From FCB group bacterium (GTDB taxonomy: Bacteria > Fidelibacterota > Marinisomatia > SCGC-AAA003-L08 > JACNLC01), in NCBI GenBank assembly GCA_013152375.1, contig JAADGM010000029.1, forward strand, positions 1 through 33,572: a stretch of DNA of 33,572 nt, in the 5' to 3' direction. Under the pieces are notes generated by a model that was not told the origin of the DNA, ran no database searches, and worked only from the letters and a program-made list of their open reading frames with translations. Below, piece after piece: positions 22,238 to 31,408 of this stretch (position 1 is its first letter; each line of letters starts with the position of its first letter). The position numbers were made by a program, and so were the translations under genes.

Positions 22238-23703
22238 CAGCTGTATTTTTTTAACAATCCCGTCCGTTCATTAAATTCATCTATCCGGGCATCCCACTGG
22301 TCAACCTGGCTGTATCGGTCAATCCAGTAATTTTCATCGTACCACTGCGCATTCAGCTCTTCCACGGTTTTACCCTGCTGTTCAACCCAGGTAAAATATT
22401 TCAGATTGTGCATGCGTTTTTTATCACGATAACTGAGCTCCAGCAGCGCCTCCGTACTGATGCCCAGCAGCCGGCCTTCGTAATCGATCCCGGCTTCTGC
22501 AGGAGTGTATTCACCATGCCGCTGTCTCTCTTCAGCCAGACGGGATTGATACATCTCCATGGAATCCGTGGCAACTGTGAAGATAAAGTGAGAAGCATCC
22601 CATTCGAAATATTTGGCCATTTTAATGGCTCCCATGATATTGGCAATTGAAGAAATCCCAAGGTCATCCAGCTTGTCAACCAGACCGCCATCAATTCCCC
22701 TGGCTTTCAGGAGGGCTCTTCCCGCAGGTTCATTGAACAGTCTCATGATCCGGATATTGGGCTCGTCGTCAATACCGGCAACGATATCCATATTTTTCAG
22801 ATTGTGGATCCAGGGCACATGTTTGTCCCCAATCCCTTCAATTCTGTGACCCCCAAATCCGTTGTACAGCAGTGTAGGACATTGCAGGGCTTCACCGGCA
22901 CCGATCTTAATGAGCGGGAATTTCTGACGCAGATAATCCCCGGCCCCCAGCGTTCCGGCCGATCCCTGGGTTAAAAACAAACCGCTGAATTTATCGCCGT
23001 TTCCTTTCATCCCGTCGAAAACTTCCGCCATGGCTTTGCCGGTGACGGCGAAATGCCAGAGGGGGTTGCCAATCTCTTCAAACTGGTTCAGGACTACAAT
23101 GGAATCCCCCCGTTCCCGCTTTAAAGCTTTTACCTTGTCGTATATTTCCTTCACATTGCTCTCACAGCCCGGTGTGGCAAAGATCTCGGAACCCACCTTT
23201 TCCAGCCATTCGAAACGTTCACGGGACATCTCTTCCGGAAGGACTGCAATGGATTTACATCCTAACAGATAGGAATCATAGGCGCCGCCCCGGCAATAAT
23301 TCCCGGTTGAAGGCCAGAGGGCTTTTTGTGAGCCGGGGTCGAACTTCCCTGTGATCAGTTTCTCCACCAATGGGCCGAAGGTTGCCCCCACTTTGTGGGC
23401 ACCGGTGGGAAAATATTTCCCCAGTAAAATGATAATTCTGGCTGAAACTCCCGTTAATTCCGGCGGAAGTTCAAGAAAGTTGACCGACCCGAAACCGCCG
23501 CCGAATTTCACCGGCTCATTCTTCCAGGTGATGCGGAACAGATTCAACGGATTCAGATCCCACAGTCCGATCTTTTTCAGTTTCTGCTGTATACCGTCCG
23601 GTATGAGTCGGGGATTTGCCATCTGCCGGTAAGTCGGGAGAATAATCTCCTGTTCACGGCACTGCTTGATGGTATTTTCGAGTATTTTTTCGCTCTTTGT
23701 CAT
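22237..23703 (-). CDS. PLP-dependent lyase-like protein, cysteine-synthase fold (488 aa)
   Basis: This 488-residue protein is a fold-type II PLP enzyme. The likely PLP lysine is in FPTGAHKVGATFGP (about residue 103), a pocket motif is PSTGNYCRGGAYDS, and the glycine-rich phosphate loop is LTQGSAGTLGAGDY. It is longer than cysteine synthase (about 310) or diaminopropionate ammonia-lyase YgeX (about 400) and does not show a clear YgeX pattern. The C-terminal 90 residues are charged and aromatic and appear family-specific. It lies 23 bases after ygeW and is coupled to the threonine-synthase-like gene. From this place I infer an ammonia-lyase or related step at the end of the purine pathway. The family is recognised; the reaction is not. 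Confidence 0.82.
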   Translation of the reverse strand: MTKSEKILENTIKQCREQEIILPTYRQMANPRLIPDGIQQKLKKIGLWDLNPLNLFRITWKNEPVKFGGGFGSVNFLELPPELTGVSARIIILLGKYFPTGAHKVGATFGPLVEKLITGKFDPGSQKALWPSTGNYCRGGAYDSYLLGCKSIAVLPEEMSRERFEWLEKVGSEIFATPGCESNVKEIYDKVKALKRERGDSIVVLNQFEEIGNPLWHFAVTGKAMAEVFDGMKGNGDKFSGLFLTQGSAGTLGAGDYLRQKFPLIKIGAGEALQCPTLLYNGFGGHRIEGIGDKHVPWIHNLKNMDIVAGIDDEPNIRIMRLFNEPAGRALLKARGIDGGLVDKLDDLGISSIANIMGAIKMAKYFEWDASHFIFTVATDSMEMYQSRLAEERQRHGEYTPAEAGIDYEGRLLGISTEALLELSYRDKKRMHNLKYFTWVEQQGKTVEELNAQWYDENYWIDRYSQVDQWDARIDEFNERTGLLKKYS

Positions 23704-23726
23704 TTGATATTCTTTCTTATAGTCAA

Positions 23727-24899
23727 TCAGGTTTTCAGCAGAGACATAAGTTGATTTTTCGGATTGGGAACGGTCATTAAGAAGGTCATGGCGGCAATGA
23801 TAAAGGGTTTATAGCTCGCTTCCAGATAGGTCTGCGGGCGGTATTGTTCAAATACGCCGGCGCTGACTTCACCCTGTTCACAGCTTACACCGGAAATATC
23901 TGCGGGCAGACAGTGCATATAGAGGGCCCGTCCATTTTTTGTCAGAGCCATCTTCGACTCGTTACATTCCCAGCTGCTGAACTGCCGGTTTTGTGCCAAA
24001 CCTTCCTGTTCCAGTTCAGTAAGGCCCCGCCGGTCACCTTCACTCAATAAACGGGTTCTCTTCTGCATTACTGCAAAGGGTGCCCAGGATTTCGGATAAA
24101 CGACATCCGCTCCCTGAAAGGCTTCCTCCATGGAATGGGTGAGTTCAAACTTTCCGCCCGAAGCTTCAGCCTGCTGACCGGCCAGCGTCACTACTTCGGG
24201 GAGCAGGTCATAGCCCTCCGGGTGCGCCAGCGTCACCTCCATTCCGAATCTCGTGAGTAAACCGATTATCCCCTGGGGAACGGATAACGGTTTGCCGTAA
24301 CTCGGAGAATAGGCCCAGGTCATGGCGATTTTTTTGCCTTTTAAATTTTCCAAAGATCCGAAATGCCGGCACAACATGGCCAGATCACTCATGCTCTGGG
24401 TAGGATGGTCAATATCGCACTGGAGGTTGACAAGTCCAGGTCTTTGGTGCAAAGTACCTTCGGAAAATCCCAGGTCCAGCGCTTCTGCTACCTGCTGCAT
24501 GTAGGTGTTGCCCTGACCGATATAGAGATCATCCCGGATACCGACAACCCGCGTTAGAAAGGACAGCATATTGGCCGTCTCACGAACTGTTTCGCCGTGT
24601 GCGATCTGGGATTTTTCCTCATCCAGATCTACGACGGAAAGTCCCAGCGCGTCGGCGGCAGAAGCAAAGCTGTATCTCGTGCGCGTTGATTTGTCCCGGA
24701 AGATGGAAACTGCAATACCAGTGTCAAACTGGCGGAACGACTTCCCCTGCCGATGCAGTGCTCTGAAGATTTCCGCCACTTTCAGCGTAGCTTCCAGGTC
24801 CGCCCGGGATTTCTCCCATGTGAGGAGAAAATTGCGGCCGTAGTGGTCAAGTTCGTTCCAGCGAATGCTGGTCAGTATCTCATTCATCTCTTTTTGCAT
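23727..24899 (-). CDS. ygeW: Knotted carbamoyltransferase YgeW
   Basis: This 390-residue protein belongs to the aspartate/ornithine carbamoyltransferase superfamily. The carbamoyl-phosphate motif is FRDKSTRTRYS (in place of SxRT), followed by CDIDHPTQSMSD and the HCLP motif in MHCLPADISG. These and the length match the YgeW type, which has the knotted fold and neither ornithine- nor aspartate-binding signatures. In the anaerobic purine pathway YgeW is placed at the removal of a carbamoyl group from a ureido intermediate, giving carbamoyl phosphate for ATP formation by carbamate kinase; no kinase gene is seen in this window. The start at 24899 is used, and the ATG four codons later is possible. 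Flanked by ygeY (62 bases) and the PLP gene (23 bases). Confidence 0.94.
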   Translation of the reverse strand: MQKEMNEILTSIRWNELDHYGRNFLLTWEKSRADLEATLKVAEIFRALHRQGKSFRQFDTGIAVSIFRDKSTRTRYSFASAADALGLSVVDLDEEKSQIAHGETVRETANMLSFLTRVVGIRDDLYIGQGNTYMQQVAEALDLGFSEGTLHQRPGLVNLQCDIDHPTQSMSDLAMLCRHFGSLENLKGKKIAMTWAYSPSYGKPLSVPQGIIGLLTRFGMEVTLAHPEGYDLLPEVVTLAGQQAEASGGKFELTHSMEEAFQGADVVYPKSWAPFAVMQKRTRLLSEGDRRGLTELEQEGLAQNRQFSSWECNESKMALTKNGRALYMHCLPADISGVSCEQGEVSAGVFEQYRPQTYLEASYKPFIIAAMTFLMTVPNPKNQLMSLLKT

Positions 24900-24961
24900 T
24901 CTTCTGTTGAATCCCTCAATCGGAGTTGATAATCTTTATAAGACGGTGAGCCGGGCCTGCC

Positions 24962-26161
24962 TCAGCGTGTTTTCAGATAGGTACCGGGAATCGCAGCATA
25001 CATGGCGGCTGACTTCACCAATTCTTCCTTCCAGGTTTTTTCATTGGGCGCATGTGCCTGATCTTCATGTCCGGGCCCGAACCCGATGCAGGGAATACCG
25101 AATCTTCCCATAATCGCCACTCCGTTGGTGGAAAAAGTCCACTTGTCAACCAGCGGTTCAGATTGAAACAGTCCCTCATAAGCCCTGACCAGAGTCCGGG
25201 TGGCAGGATGGTCCTCTTCCACCAGCCAGGTGGGAAAATACGACTCACTGGGATAGGTGAGCCCCTTATAGGAAGGACGGGCGTAGTTGTACATCTCGAC
25301 ATCCGCCTGAACCTCCTGAACTGAAGGCAGACGACGAATTTCTTCCAGGGCTGACTCCGCCGTTTCACCCATCGTCAGACGACGGTCGATGGAGACGGAG
25401 CACCCGTCGGCCACGGCACAGCGGGAGGGCGAACTGAAGAAAATTTCGGACACGGTGAGACTGCCCTTGCCAAGAAAATCATGGTCTTTCAAATGTTTGT
25501 TGAGTTCAGCCAGTTCGGTAATGATTCCCGTCATTTTATAGATGGCATTATCCCCGCGTTCCGGTGCAGACCCATGCGCGCTGAGACCATGTGTTGAGAC
25601 TTTTATTTCCATACGGCCCCGGTGTCCCCGGTAAATGTTGCACGCAGTCGGTTCGGTGATCACTACAAATTCAGGTTTGATTCCCAGCTCCCGGATCAGA
25701 TACTGCCAGCAGAGACCGTCGCAGTCTTCTTCTTGTACAGTTCCCGTGACGAGCAATGTGTAGTCATCCTCCAGCCTCAGATCTTTGATGATCCGGCCGG
25801 CATAGACCATGGCTGCCATGCCTCCTTCCTGGTCGGAGGCCCCCCTGCCGCCGATGATCACATCATCTTCTGTTCCCTTGTAAGGATCAAATTGCCACAG
25901 ATCAGGATCTCCCACCCCCACCGTATCGATATGGGCATCCATGGCAATTAAATGACTCCCTCTGCCGATATACCCGAGGATGTTCCCCATGGGATCGATC
26001 TCCACACGGTCAAAACCGTTCTGCTCCATTTCTGCTTTGATCCTGAGAATTAACTTTTCTTCCTGACAACTCTCACTGGGGATGGCGATCATATCCCGCA
26101 AAAAGCGGGTTATTTCCGGCTCATAATGCTTCGCTCTGTTATAAATTTCGCTGTATTCCAT
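24962..26161 (-). CDS. ygeY: YgeY family M20 amidohydrolase (selenium-metabolism-linked)
   Basis: This 399-residue protein is an M20/ArgE/DapE-type binuclear zinc hydrolase. Metal ligands are visible in [26 protein letters not shown] and TVQEEDCDG, and the C-terminal histidine in [14 protein letters not shown]. YgeY sits beside ygeW in E. coli and in gut purine degraders and is thought to hydrolyse an amide bond in a ring-opened intermediate. The start is set at the ATG at 26161, preceded by TAGGGGAAAAG and 8 bases after the ssnA stop; the TTG at 26197 in the ORF track would lie inside ssnA. Function as a peptidase is unlikely in this context. Confidence 0.93.
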   Translation of the reverse strand: MEYSEIYNRAKHYEPEITRFLRDMIAIPSESCQEEKLILRIKAEMEQNGFDRVEIDPMGNILGYIGRGSHLIAMDAHIDTVGVGDPDLWQFDPYKGTEDDVIIGGRGASDQEGGMAAMVYAGRIIKDLRLEDDYTLLVTGTVQEEDCDGLCWQYLIRELGIKPEFVVITEPTACNIYRGHRGRMEIKVSTHGLSAHGSAPERGDNAIYKMTGIITELAELNKHLKDHDFLGKGSLTVSEIFFSSPSRCAVADGCSVSIDRRLTMGETAESALEEIRRLPSVQEVQADVEMYNYARPSYKGLTYPSESYFPTWLVEEDHPATRTLVRAYEGLFQSEPLVDKWTFSTNGVAIMGRFGIPCIGFGPGHEDQAHAPNEKTWKEELVKSAAMYAAIPGTYLKTR

Positions 26162-26169
26162 CTTTTCCC

Positions 26170-27492
26170 CTATCCAATCTGCTGGATTTTTTCCCAAAGC
26201 TTCACAGACTCAAGTCTGGCATTAGCGAGAATTTCATCTTCATTGATACTTACGAATTTATTCGCCCTGATCCTGAATTTACCCCGTGTAACCACGTCAC
26301 AGGGCCGCTGCATCCCGCTTAAAATATGACCGGCAACATTGTACTCGGTGAATTTGGTGCGGGGATGATAATCATAGACGGCAAAGTCAGCGTGATATCC
26401 TTTTTCCAAAAGTCCGATCTTCTGGTTGAAAAGCCTGCTGGCAATGGTGGCATTCTGCTTAAACAGCAGGTTCAGGTAATCAATGTTTCGGTCGCGTCCT
26501 GAAATGTGAGAACTCCGGATCAGCTCCCCTTCTTTGGCTTCAATGAGCATATTGGACTGCATGCCGTCCGTTCCCAGCCCAACCGTGAGTTTCCGGGTGA
26601 GGTCACCCGGCATCAGGCCCACCCGGTTATTGGCATTTGACGTAGGACAGTGGATCAGGAAGGCCCGGGCTTTCTTAACGGCTGCTACATCCGCTTCAGT
26701 CAGATGAACTCCGTGGATTATCAGACTGTTTTTGTTCAGCAGTTCCAGCTTCATCAGCCTGTCCAGTACCGAGTCAAAACCCCGGTCAAGGGCATCCTGC
26801 TGATCAGCCTTATCTTCTCCCACGTGAATATGAACCCCTGGATTATCAAATTTATCGAGATGACCTGCTATAATTTTCAGGGAGGTATCGGAAAGGGTGA
26901 AAGAAGCGTGCAGCCCCATCATCGGGTGCACATAGGGATGGTTTGAAAAATCGCGAATCGCCACCAGGTTTTCGTTCAGCGCCGCCTCGAAGCGCTGAGG
27001 ACCGTTGCGGTCCGTGACCTCAAAAGCAGTCGTGAGACGAACGCCAAAGCGGTTGGCGACTTCCACAAGTCTTGATATGGAACCGGAAATGAAGTTCTGA
27101 CTCGAATGGTGATCCATGATGGTCGTTACGCCGGCCCGTAGGCAAGCCAGGATGCCGGCCTGATAGGAAGCATAAGTCGAGGCCTCGTCCAGCGCCAGAT
27201 CAAGTTTCCACCAGACATTTCTAAGTTTTTCGATGAAACTTTTAGGAATCCTGCGGGGCGACGGCATACCGAGGGCCAGTGCCGAATAAAGATGCGTGTG
27301 ACCGTTGATCATACCGGGGACGGCGGTTTTGCCTTTCATATCGATGATTTCATCGTAATCGCTTTGATTCGAAGGGGTGCCCCCCACATGATCGATAATT
27401 CCCTCATTACTGGAGATGCAGCCGTTAGCGATATACACAGGGGTACCTGCCGGATTTACGATCCGCAGATTCTTAAACAGTGTTTTGCTCAT
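26170..27492 (-). CDS. ssnA: SsnA family aminohydrolase
   Basis: This 440-residue amidohydrolase has the metal-binding motifs [35 protein letters not shown] and [11 protein letters not shown], with [11 protein letters not shown] near residue 310. The pattern of short GHTHLYS and the [11 protein letters not shown] stretch is that of SsnA, the putative aminohydrolase of the selenium/purine cluster in E. coli and clostridia. It probably opens or deaminates the ring of a reduced purine intermediate. It is distinct from the 8-oxoguanine-deaminase-like protein at 14.8 kb, so the cluster has two such hydrolases plus the partial third at the right edge. Good ATG start with GGAAATAA upstream; 68 bases after xdhD. 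Confidence 0.93.
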   Translation of the reverse strand: MSKTLFKNLRIVNPAGTPVYIANGCISSNEGIIDHVGGTPSNQSDYDEIIDMKGKTAVPGMINGHTHLYSALALGMPSPRRIPKSFIEKLRNVWWKLDLALDEASTYASYQAGILACLRAGVTTIMDHHSSQNFISGSISRLVEVANRFGVRLTTAFEVTDRNGPQRFEAALNENLVAIRDFSNHPYVHPMMGLHASFTLSDTSLKIIAGHLDKFDNPGVHIHVGEDKADQQDALDRGFDSVLDRLMKLELLNKNSLIIHGVHLTEADVAAVKKARAFLIHCPTSNANNRVGLMPGDLTRKLTVGLGTDGMQSNMLIEAKEGELIRSSHISGRDRNIDYLNLLFKQNATIASRLFNQKIGLLEKGYHADFAVYDYHPRTKFTEYNVAGHILSGMQRPCDVVTRGKFRIRANKFVSINEDEILANARLESVKLWEKIQQIG

Positions 27493-27560
27493 TTATTTCC
27501 GATCCATAATTTGATTTGTTATTATTCCTCTAATTCTGATTAATGCTAATTTCAACAGGC

Positions 27561-29837
27561 TTACCCCGAAATGGACGAGAGAGCCGAAAGTACGCTTTCC
27601 GGGGTCAGCGGCAGCTGGTAGAACTGTTTCCCGACTGCACGGCTTACAGCATTGGCAATTGCAGCGGCAACAGGAATGATGGCCGGTTCACCAATCCCCC
27701 TGGCACCCCAGGGACCCTCCGGTTCGGGAAATTCCAGTATTGCCGTATCAACCTCGGCGGAATCAGCAGCGGTAGGCAGCAGATATGTAGAAAGATTTGG
27801 CGAAATTACCCGCCCCTCATCGAAAACGAGCTGTTCAGTCAGGGCCCAACCTATGCCCTGGGTGACACCCCCTTCCACCTGACCTTCAATCCCGGCAGGG
27901 TTGACAGCCCGGCCCACATCGTGCGCAGCCCAGAATTTCTCAACTTTTACCAAACCCGTCAGTTTGTCTACTCTCACTTTGGCCACATGGGTTGCGTATG
28001 AATAGGTAAAGTAAGCCTCACCAGCCCCCTTGGCAGCGTCAAATTTGAGGCTGGGGACATGCCACCATCCGGTGGTACTCATGGGATAATTATTCAGGTA
28101 TAAAAAGTCAGCCAGTTCGGTAAATCCGATATGAGCGCCCGTCAGCGTGTTTGAGGCCCGGTCGCCAGCAAAAGAAACCTCGCTTTCCTCACAGTCCAGC
28201 AGCCTGGCGGCCGCCGTTCGCAGGATGGGCCTCAATTTTTGGGCAGCATTCAGGATCGCCTGTCCGGTCATCACAATATTCCGGCTGGCCACTGAAGGCC
28301 CGCTGTCAGGTACCTGATCAGTGCTTGTGGGCAGAACCGTGATACGGGCAATATCCACTGCCAGGGCCTCGGCAGTCATTTGAGCGACAGCCGTAAGGGC
28401 GCCCTGCCCCATTTCGACCAATCCGAAAGCCACCGTGATGGAACCGTCGCGCAGCAGGCTCAGGTGGACGGCCGAGCCGTCCAGACTCCAGCCGGCAGCT
28501 CCCAGGCAGTTACCGTAGTGACAGGTTGCAACACCAAGTGCGGTCACATATCTGTCTGAAGACAGCCGTGAGGTCCCGGAGCTGTTCCAGCCGGCAGCGT
28601 CTCTGGCACGCTTCAGCGTTTCAGCGGCACCGGCACCATGACTTATTTTTTGACCGGTAACCGTTTCTTCATTTTCCCTGATAATATTTTTGAGACGCAG
28701 TTCCACCGGATCCATCTGCAGACGCCGGGCAATAATATCCATCATACGCTCATGACCAAAGGTCGCCTGAGGAGAACCGAACCCCCTAAAGGCTCCGTTG
28801 GGAGGCAGGTTGGTGTAGTAAGACCTGGAAAGAATGCTGACATTCGGAACCACATACGGACCCATTGCCTGTACCGATGCCCGATAAGAGACAACCGAAG
28901 AAAGGGTGGCGTAGGCTCCGCTGTTCTGTTCCAGCAGGATTTGCGCAGCCACCAGCTTACCTGCTTTGGTGACACCCACTTTGTACTGCATGGTAAAAGG
29001 ATGCCGCTTACTGGTAAGCTGGATATCGTCATTCCGGGTATAGATCAGCTGCACCGGTTTGCCGATTTTGCGGGCCGCCACCGCTGCTCTGGCACAGACC
29101 TCCGAAGGAACATCTTCCTTTCCCCCGAATGCACCGCCGGTTGGTGCCTGCTCGACACGTACGTGAGCATACGGGATCCCCAATACCCTGCCCACAGCCT
29201 TCTGCACATAAAACGGACACTGCAGCGAGGCGATGATGCTGATCTTTCCCCCGGGTTCGGGTACGGCAATGCAACCCTGGGGCTCCAGATAATAGTGCTC
29301 CTGGGCAGGTGTACTGAAGGAGGCTTCGATAATATGGTCCGCAAGCTCAAAGCCTCTGGCGATATCCCCCTTTTCGACCCGATGTTCACAGGCCAGATTA
29401 CTGTCGTGCAGAAAACCTTCGGTCATCTGTTTACTGTCTTCGATGGTAAAAACGGGGCGGTAGGGTTCGCAGTCTATTTTGACTTGTCTGGCGCAGTTTA
29501 ATGCAGCCGTGGCTGTATCGGCAATGATGAGCCCGATGGTATCACCCACATACCGCACAACAGGCCGGGCAAACAGCGGTTGATCCTGCAGGATCACACC
29601 GACTTCGTTCACACCGGGAATATCCTCAGCGGAAATAAAATCCAGATAACCGGTATATTTTCTGGCTTTCGTCAGGTCCACCGACAATACCCGGCCGTAA
29701 GGCACCGACGCATAAACGGGGGCGGCAAAGACGGCCTCCCTGACCGGCAGGTCGGCGAGGAATTTAGTCTCTCCGGTTACCTTTCCGGCGGCGTCAATAC
29801 GATTTTGTGCTGTGCCAATGTAGCTGTATTTTTTCAA
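27561..29837 (-). CDS. xdhD: Selenium-dependent molybdenum hydroxylase, Mo subunit (XdhD-like)
   Basis: This 758-residue protein is the molybdenum-binding subunit of a second xanthine-dehydrogenase-type enzyme. Motifs are GGAFGGKEDVPSE, AFRGFGSPQATFGHE, VEMGQGALTAVAQM and the active-site glutamate in GARGIGEPAIIPVA. The linked yqeB, yqeC and mocA genes indicate the selenium-dependent type, in which a labile selenium, not selenocysteine, sits at the molybdenum; no in-frame TGA is needed. E. coli XdhD has the Fe-S domain at its N-terminus, whereas this protein does not, and the partner genes are 6.5 kb downstream. The start is a TTG at 29837; a stop in frame just upstream excludes an earlier start. 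First gene of the minus-strand run. Confidence 0.92.
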   Translation of the reverse strand: MKKYSYIGTAQNRIDAAGKVTGETKFLADLPVREAVFAAPVYASVPYGRVLSVDLTKARKYTGYLDFISAEDIPGVNEVGVILQDQPLFARPVVRYVGDTIGLIIADTATAALNCARQVKIDCEPYRPVFTIEDSKQMTEGFLHDSNLACEHRVEKGDIARGFELADHIIEASFSTPAQEHYYLEPQGCIAVPEPGGKISIIASLQCPFYVQKAVGRVLGIPYAHVRVEQAPTGGAFGGKEDVPSEVCARAAVAARKIGKPVQLIYTRNDDIQLTSKRHPFTMQYKVGVTKAGKLVAAQILLEQNSGAYATLSSVVSYRASVQAMGPYVVPNVSILSRSYYTNLPPNGAFRGFGSPQATFGHERMMDIIARRLQMDPVELRLKNIIRENEETVTGQKISHGAGAAETLKRARDAAGWNSSGTSRLSSDRYVTALGVATCHYGNCLGAAGWSLDGSAVHLSLLRDGSITVAFGLVEMGQGALTAVAQMTAEALAVDIARITVLPTSTDQVPDSGPSVASRNIVMTGQAILNAAQKLRPILRTAAARLLDCEESEVSFAGDRASNTLTGAHIGFTELADFLYLNNYPMSTTGWWHVPSLKFDAAKGAGEAYFTYSYATHVAKVRVDKLTGLVKVEKFWAAHDVGRAVNPAGIEGQVEGGVTQGIGWALTEQLVFDEGRVISPNLSTYLLPTAADSAEVDTAILEFPEPEGPWGARGIGEPAIIPVAAAIANAVSRAVGKQFYQLPLTPESVLSALSSISG

Positions 29838-30044
29838 TGGAATTACTTTCAGACAGGAGCCTCGTTTTTCATTTCTACGTAAATTCCGCCCATCTAACCT
29901 GAACCAAATGTACGTTTTATAACGTTTGAATTGTGTTCTAATTTACAATGCTTTTTACCTTAGCTTAAGACAGGGTTTTGCCCAAAATGCTATTTTCTCG
30001 ATTCCCAAAACCGACTGTTTTAAACTGTAAATTTAAACAAAAGA
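29838..30044. promoter_or_regulatory. Divergent promoter region xdhD / yqeC
   Basis: This 207-base A+T-rich region separates the catabolic operon from the maturation operon and must drive both. It holds a perfect dyad, ACGTT-TTAT-AACGT (29912-29925), and a T/A-rich partial dyad TGTTTTAAAC...TTTAAACA (about 30017-30040). The first is placed about 75 bases from xdhD and may be a common operator. No exact promoter boxes were assigned. Confidence 0.5.
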
Positions 30045-30794
30045 ATGTCTCATTTCATGAATTTTATTGAGCTTTTCACAGAAAATCCGTTTAGCTTAAA
30101 AGGAGCCTGCATCGGACTCCTTGGGGGAGGCGGCAAGACCACACTGCTGCAGAGGCTGGGACTTGAATTCAGCTTTGTATTTGAAAAGGTCCTGCTGTCA
30201 TCGTTAACCCAATCCGCCTATGTTCCTGATGAGGAAGTTGTCTTTTATGAAACTCTGGAAGAAAATAATTTTTCTGAAATATACAGCCGCAGCCGCACCC
30301 TGTTCGTGATGCATCCGGGAGAAAAAGACCATAAATTGAAGGGGCTCACTCCAAGCGAACTGAAACTATTGTGGAAAAAATCGGAACTGTGTGTGTTTGA
30401 ATGCGACGGCGCAAGACAGCACCCTCTTAAAGCTCACTCGTCATACGATCCGGAAATACCGGGATTTGCCACGCATGTGATCATCCTGGTGGGCGCCGAG
30501 GTAGTGGACTCCACCTGTTCAGCAGGGCTCGTGCACAGGCCGCAGGAGTTCATGAGAACCTGGGAGATACAGACGGAGACAACCCTCAGTGCCGATTTCA
30601 TCGCCCGGGTTATCACCTCTTCAAGAGGCTATCTGAGTAAGGTCAGCGGGGCTCCCTCCCTGCTCTACTTTGTGAACAAATGGGATATCGCTCCTGACAA
30701 AGCCCGGGAACTGGCCGGTGCGATCAGCCGATGTACTGACCACCCCGTATTTTTCGGCTCTCTCAAAGACAGTACCTATATGCGGGTTCAATGA
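30045..30794 (+). CDS. yqeC: Selenium cofactor biosynthesis protein YqeC
   Basis: This 249-residue protein has an N-terminal P-loop-like motif (GLLGGGGKTTLLQRL, residues about 24-38) and the segment ECDGARQHPLKAH typical of YqeC. It is found wherever selenium-dependent molybdenum hydroxylases occur and is needed for their maturation, though its exact reaction is not settled. The first ATG at 30045 has a weak ribosome site; the ATG at codon 5 is an alternative. Its stop overlaps the next start (ATGA), so it is co-translated with mocA. Confidence 0.92.
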   Translation: MSHFMNFIELFTENPFSLKGACIGLLGGGGKTTLLQRLGLEFSFVFEKVLLSSLTQSAYVPDEEVVFYETLEENNFSEIYSRSRTLFVMHPGEKDHKLKGLTPSELKLLWKKSELCVFECDGARQHPLKAHSSYDPEIPGFATHVIILVGAEVVDSTCSAGLVHRPQEFMRTWEIQTETTLSADFIARVITSSRGYLSKVSGAPSLLYFVNKWDIAPDKARELAGAISRCTDHPVFFGSLKDSTYMRVQ

Positions 30795-31408
30795 ACGCAG
30801 CAATCTGCATGATCATAACCGCAGCCGGGTTATCCCGGCGAAATCCGGAGAAATTGCTGTACCGGCTGGGAACGCAAACCGTGATCCGGCAATGTGTCTC
30901 CCAATATGCAAATTTTTCCTGGGATATTGTGGTGGTAACCGGTCACGAGCGCAAAAAGATCGAAGGCCAGTTACAGCAGCTCGGAAGCAGCATAAAATTT
31001 GTCCGCAATCCCGATTACCGTGAGGGTCTGGCCTCTTCTCTGTCTGCTGGCCTGTGTTCGGTACCAGATCACTATACCTATTACGGCTTCAGCAACGGAG
31101 ACAAACCCTTTATCAGGCCCGGGACAATCCGAAAATTGATGGAATTCCTGCAAGCAAACCGACCCCTAATCCTGTTTCCAAAATGGAAAACCCAAATCGG
31201 GCATCCTGCCTTTTTTCACCGGTCCCTGCGGTCTTCACTGCTGGGACTCAGCGGGGATGCCGGGGGCCGGCAGCTCATCCCGGAACATCAGGATGAGACC
31301 GTATATCTGCAAGTTGAGGATGAAGGTGTCTGTCTGGATATGGACCGGTACTTCCTTGAAAAAACTGCCCGAGGTGCGCGGACCGGAAATGGGGAGTCTG
31401 CCTCGTGA
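30791..31408 (+). CDS. mocA: Molybdenum cofactor nucleotidyltransferase, MocA/YgfJ family
   Basis: This 205-residue protein has the nucleotidyltransferase N-terminus IITAAGLSRR-NPEKLLY (in place of the usual G-x-S-x-RMG-x-K), the DNPxxR-like VRNPDYREGLASSLSAGL and a divergent metal segment YGFSNGDKPFI where other members have GDQP. The family transfers CMP or a similar nucleotide to molybdopterin. It begins with an ATGA overlap with yqeC and ends with a GTGA overlap with yqeB. The role in equipping the hydroxylases of this cluster with a dinucleotide or modified cofactor is inferred from context. Confidence 0.88.
   Translation: MNAAICMIITAAGLSRRNPEKLLYRLGTQTVIRQCVSQYANFSWDIVVVTGHERKKIEGQLQQLGSSIKFVRNPDYREGLASSLSAGLCSVPDHYTYYGFSNGDKPFIRPGTIRKLMEFLQANRPLILFPKWKTQIGHPAFFHRSLRSSLLGLSGDAGGRQLIPEHQDETVYLQVEDEGVCLDMDRYFLEKTARGARTGNGESAS

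Noticed and set aside
28638-29501. 287-codon plus-strand ORF
   Set aside because: It lies fully antisense to xdhD, whose motifs are unmistakable, and its translation has shadow-like composition with no recognisable domain.
27561-29837. Selenocysteine in the XdhD-like protein
   Set aside because: The frame has no internal TGA and this enzyme class uses a labile selenium ligand, so no recoding is needed.
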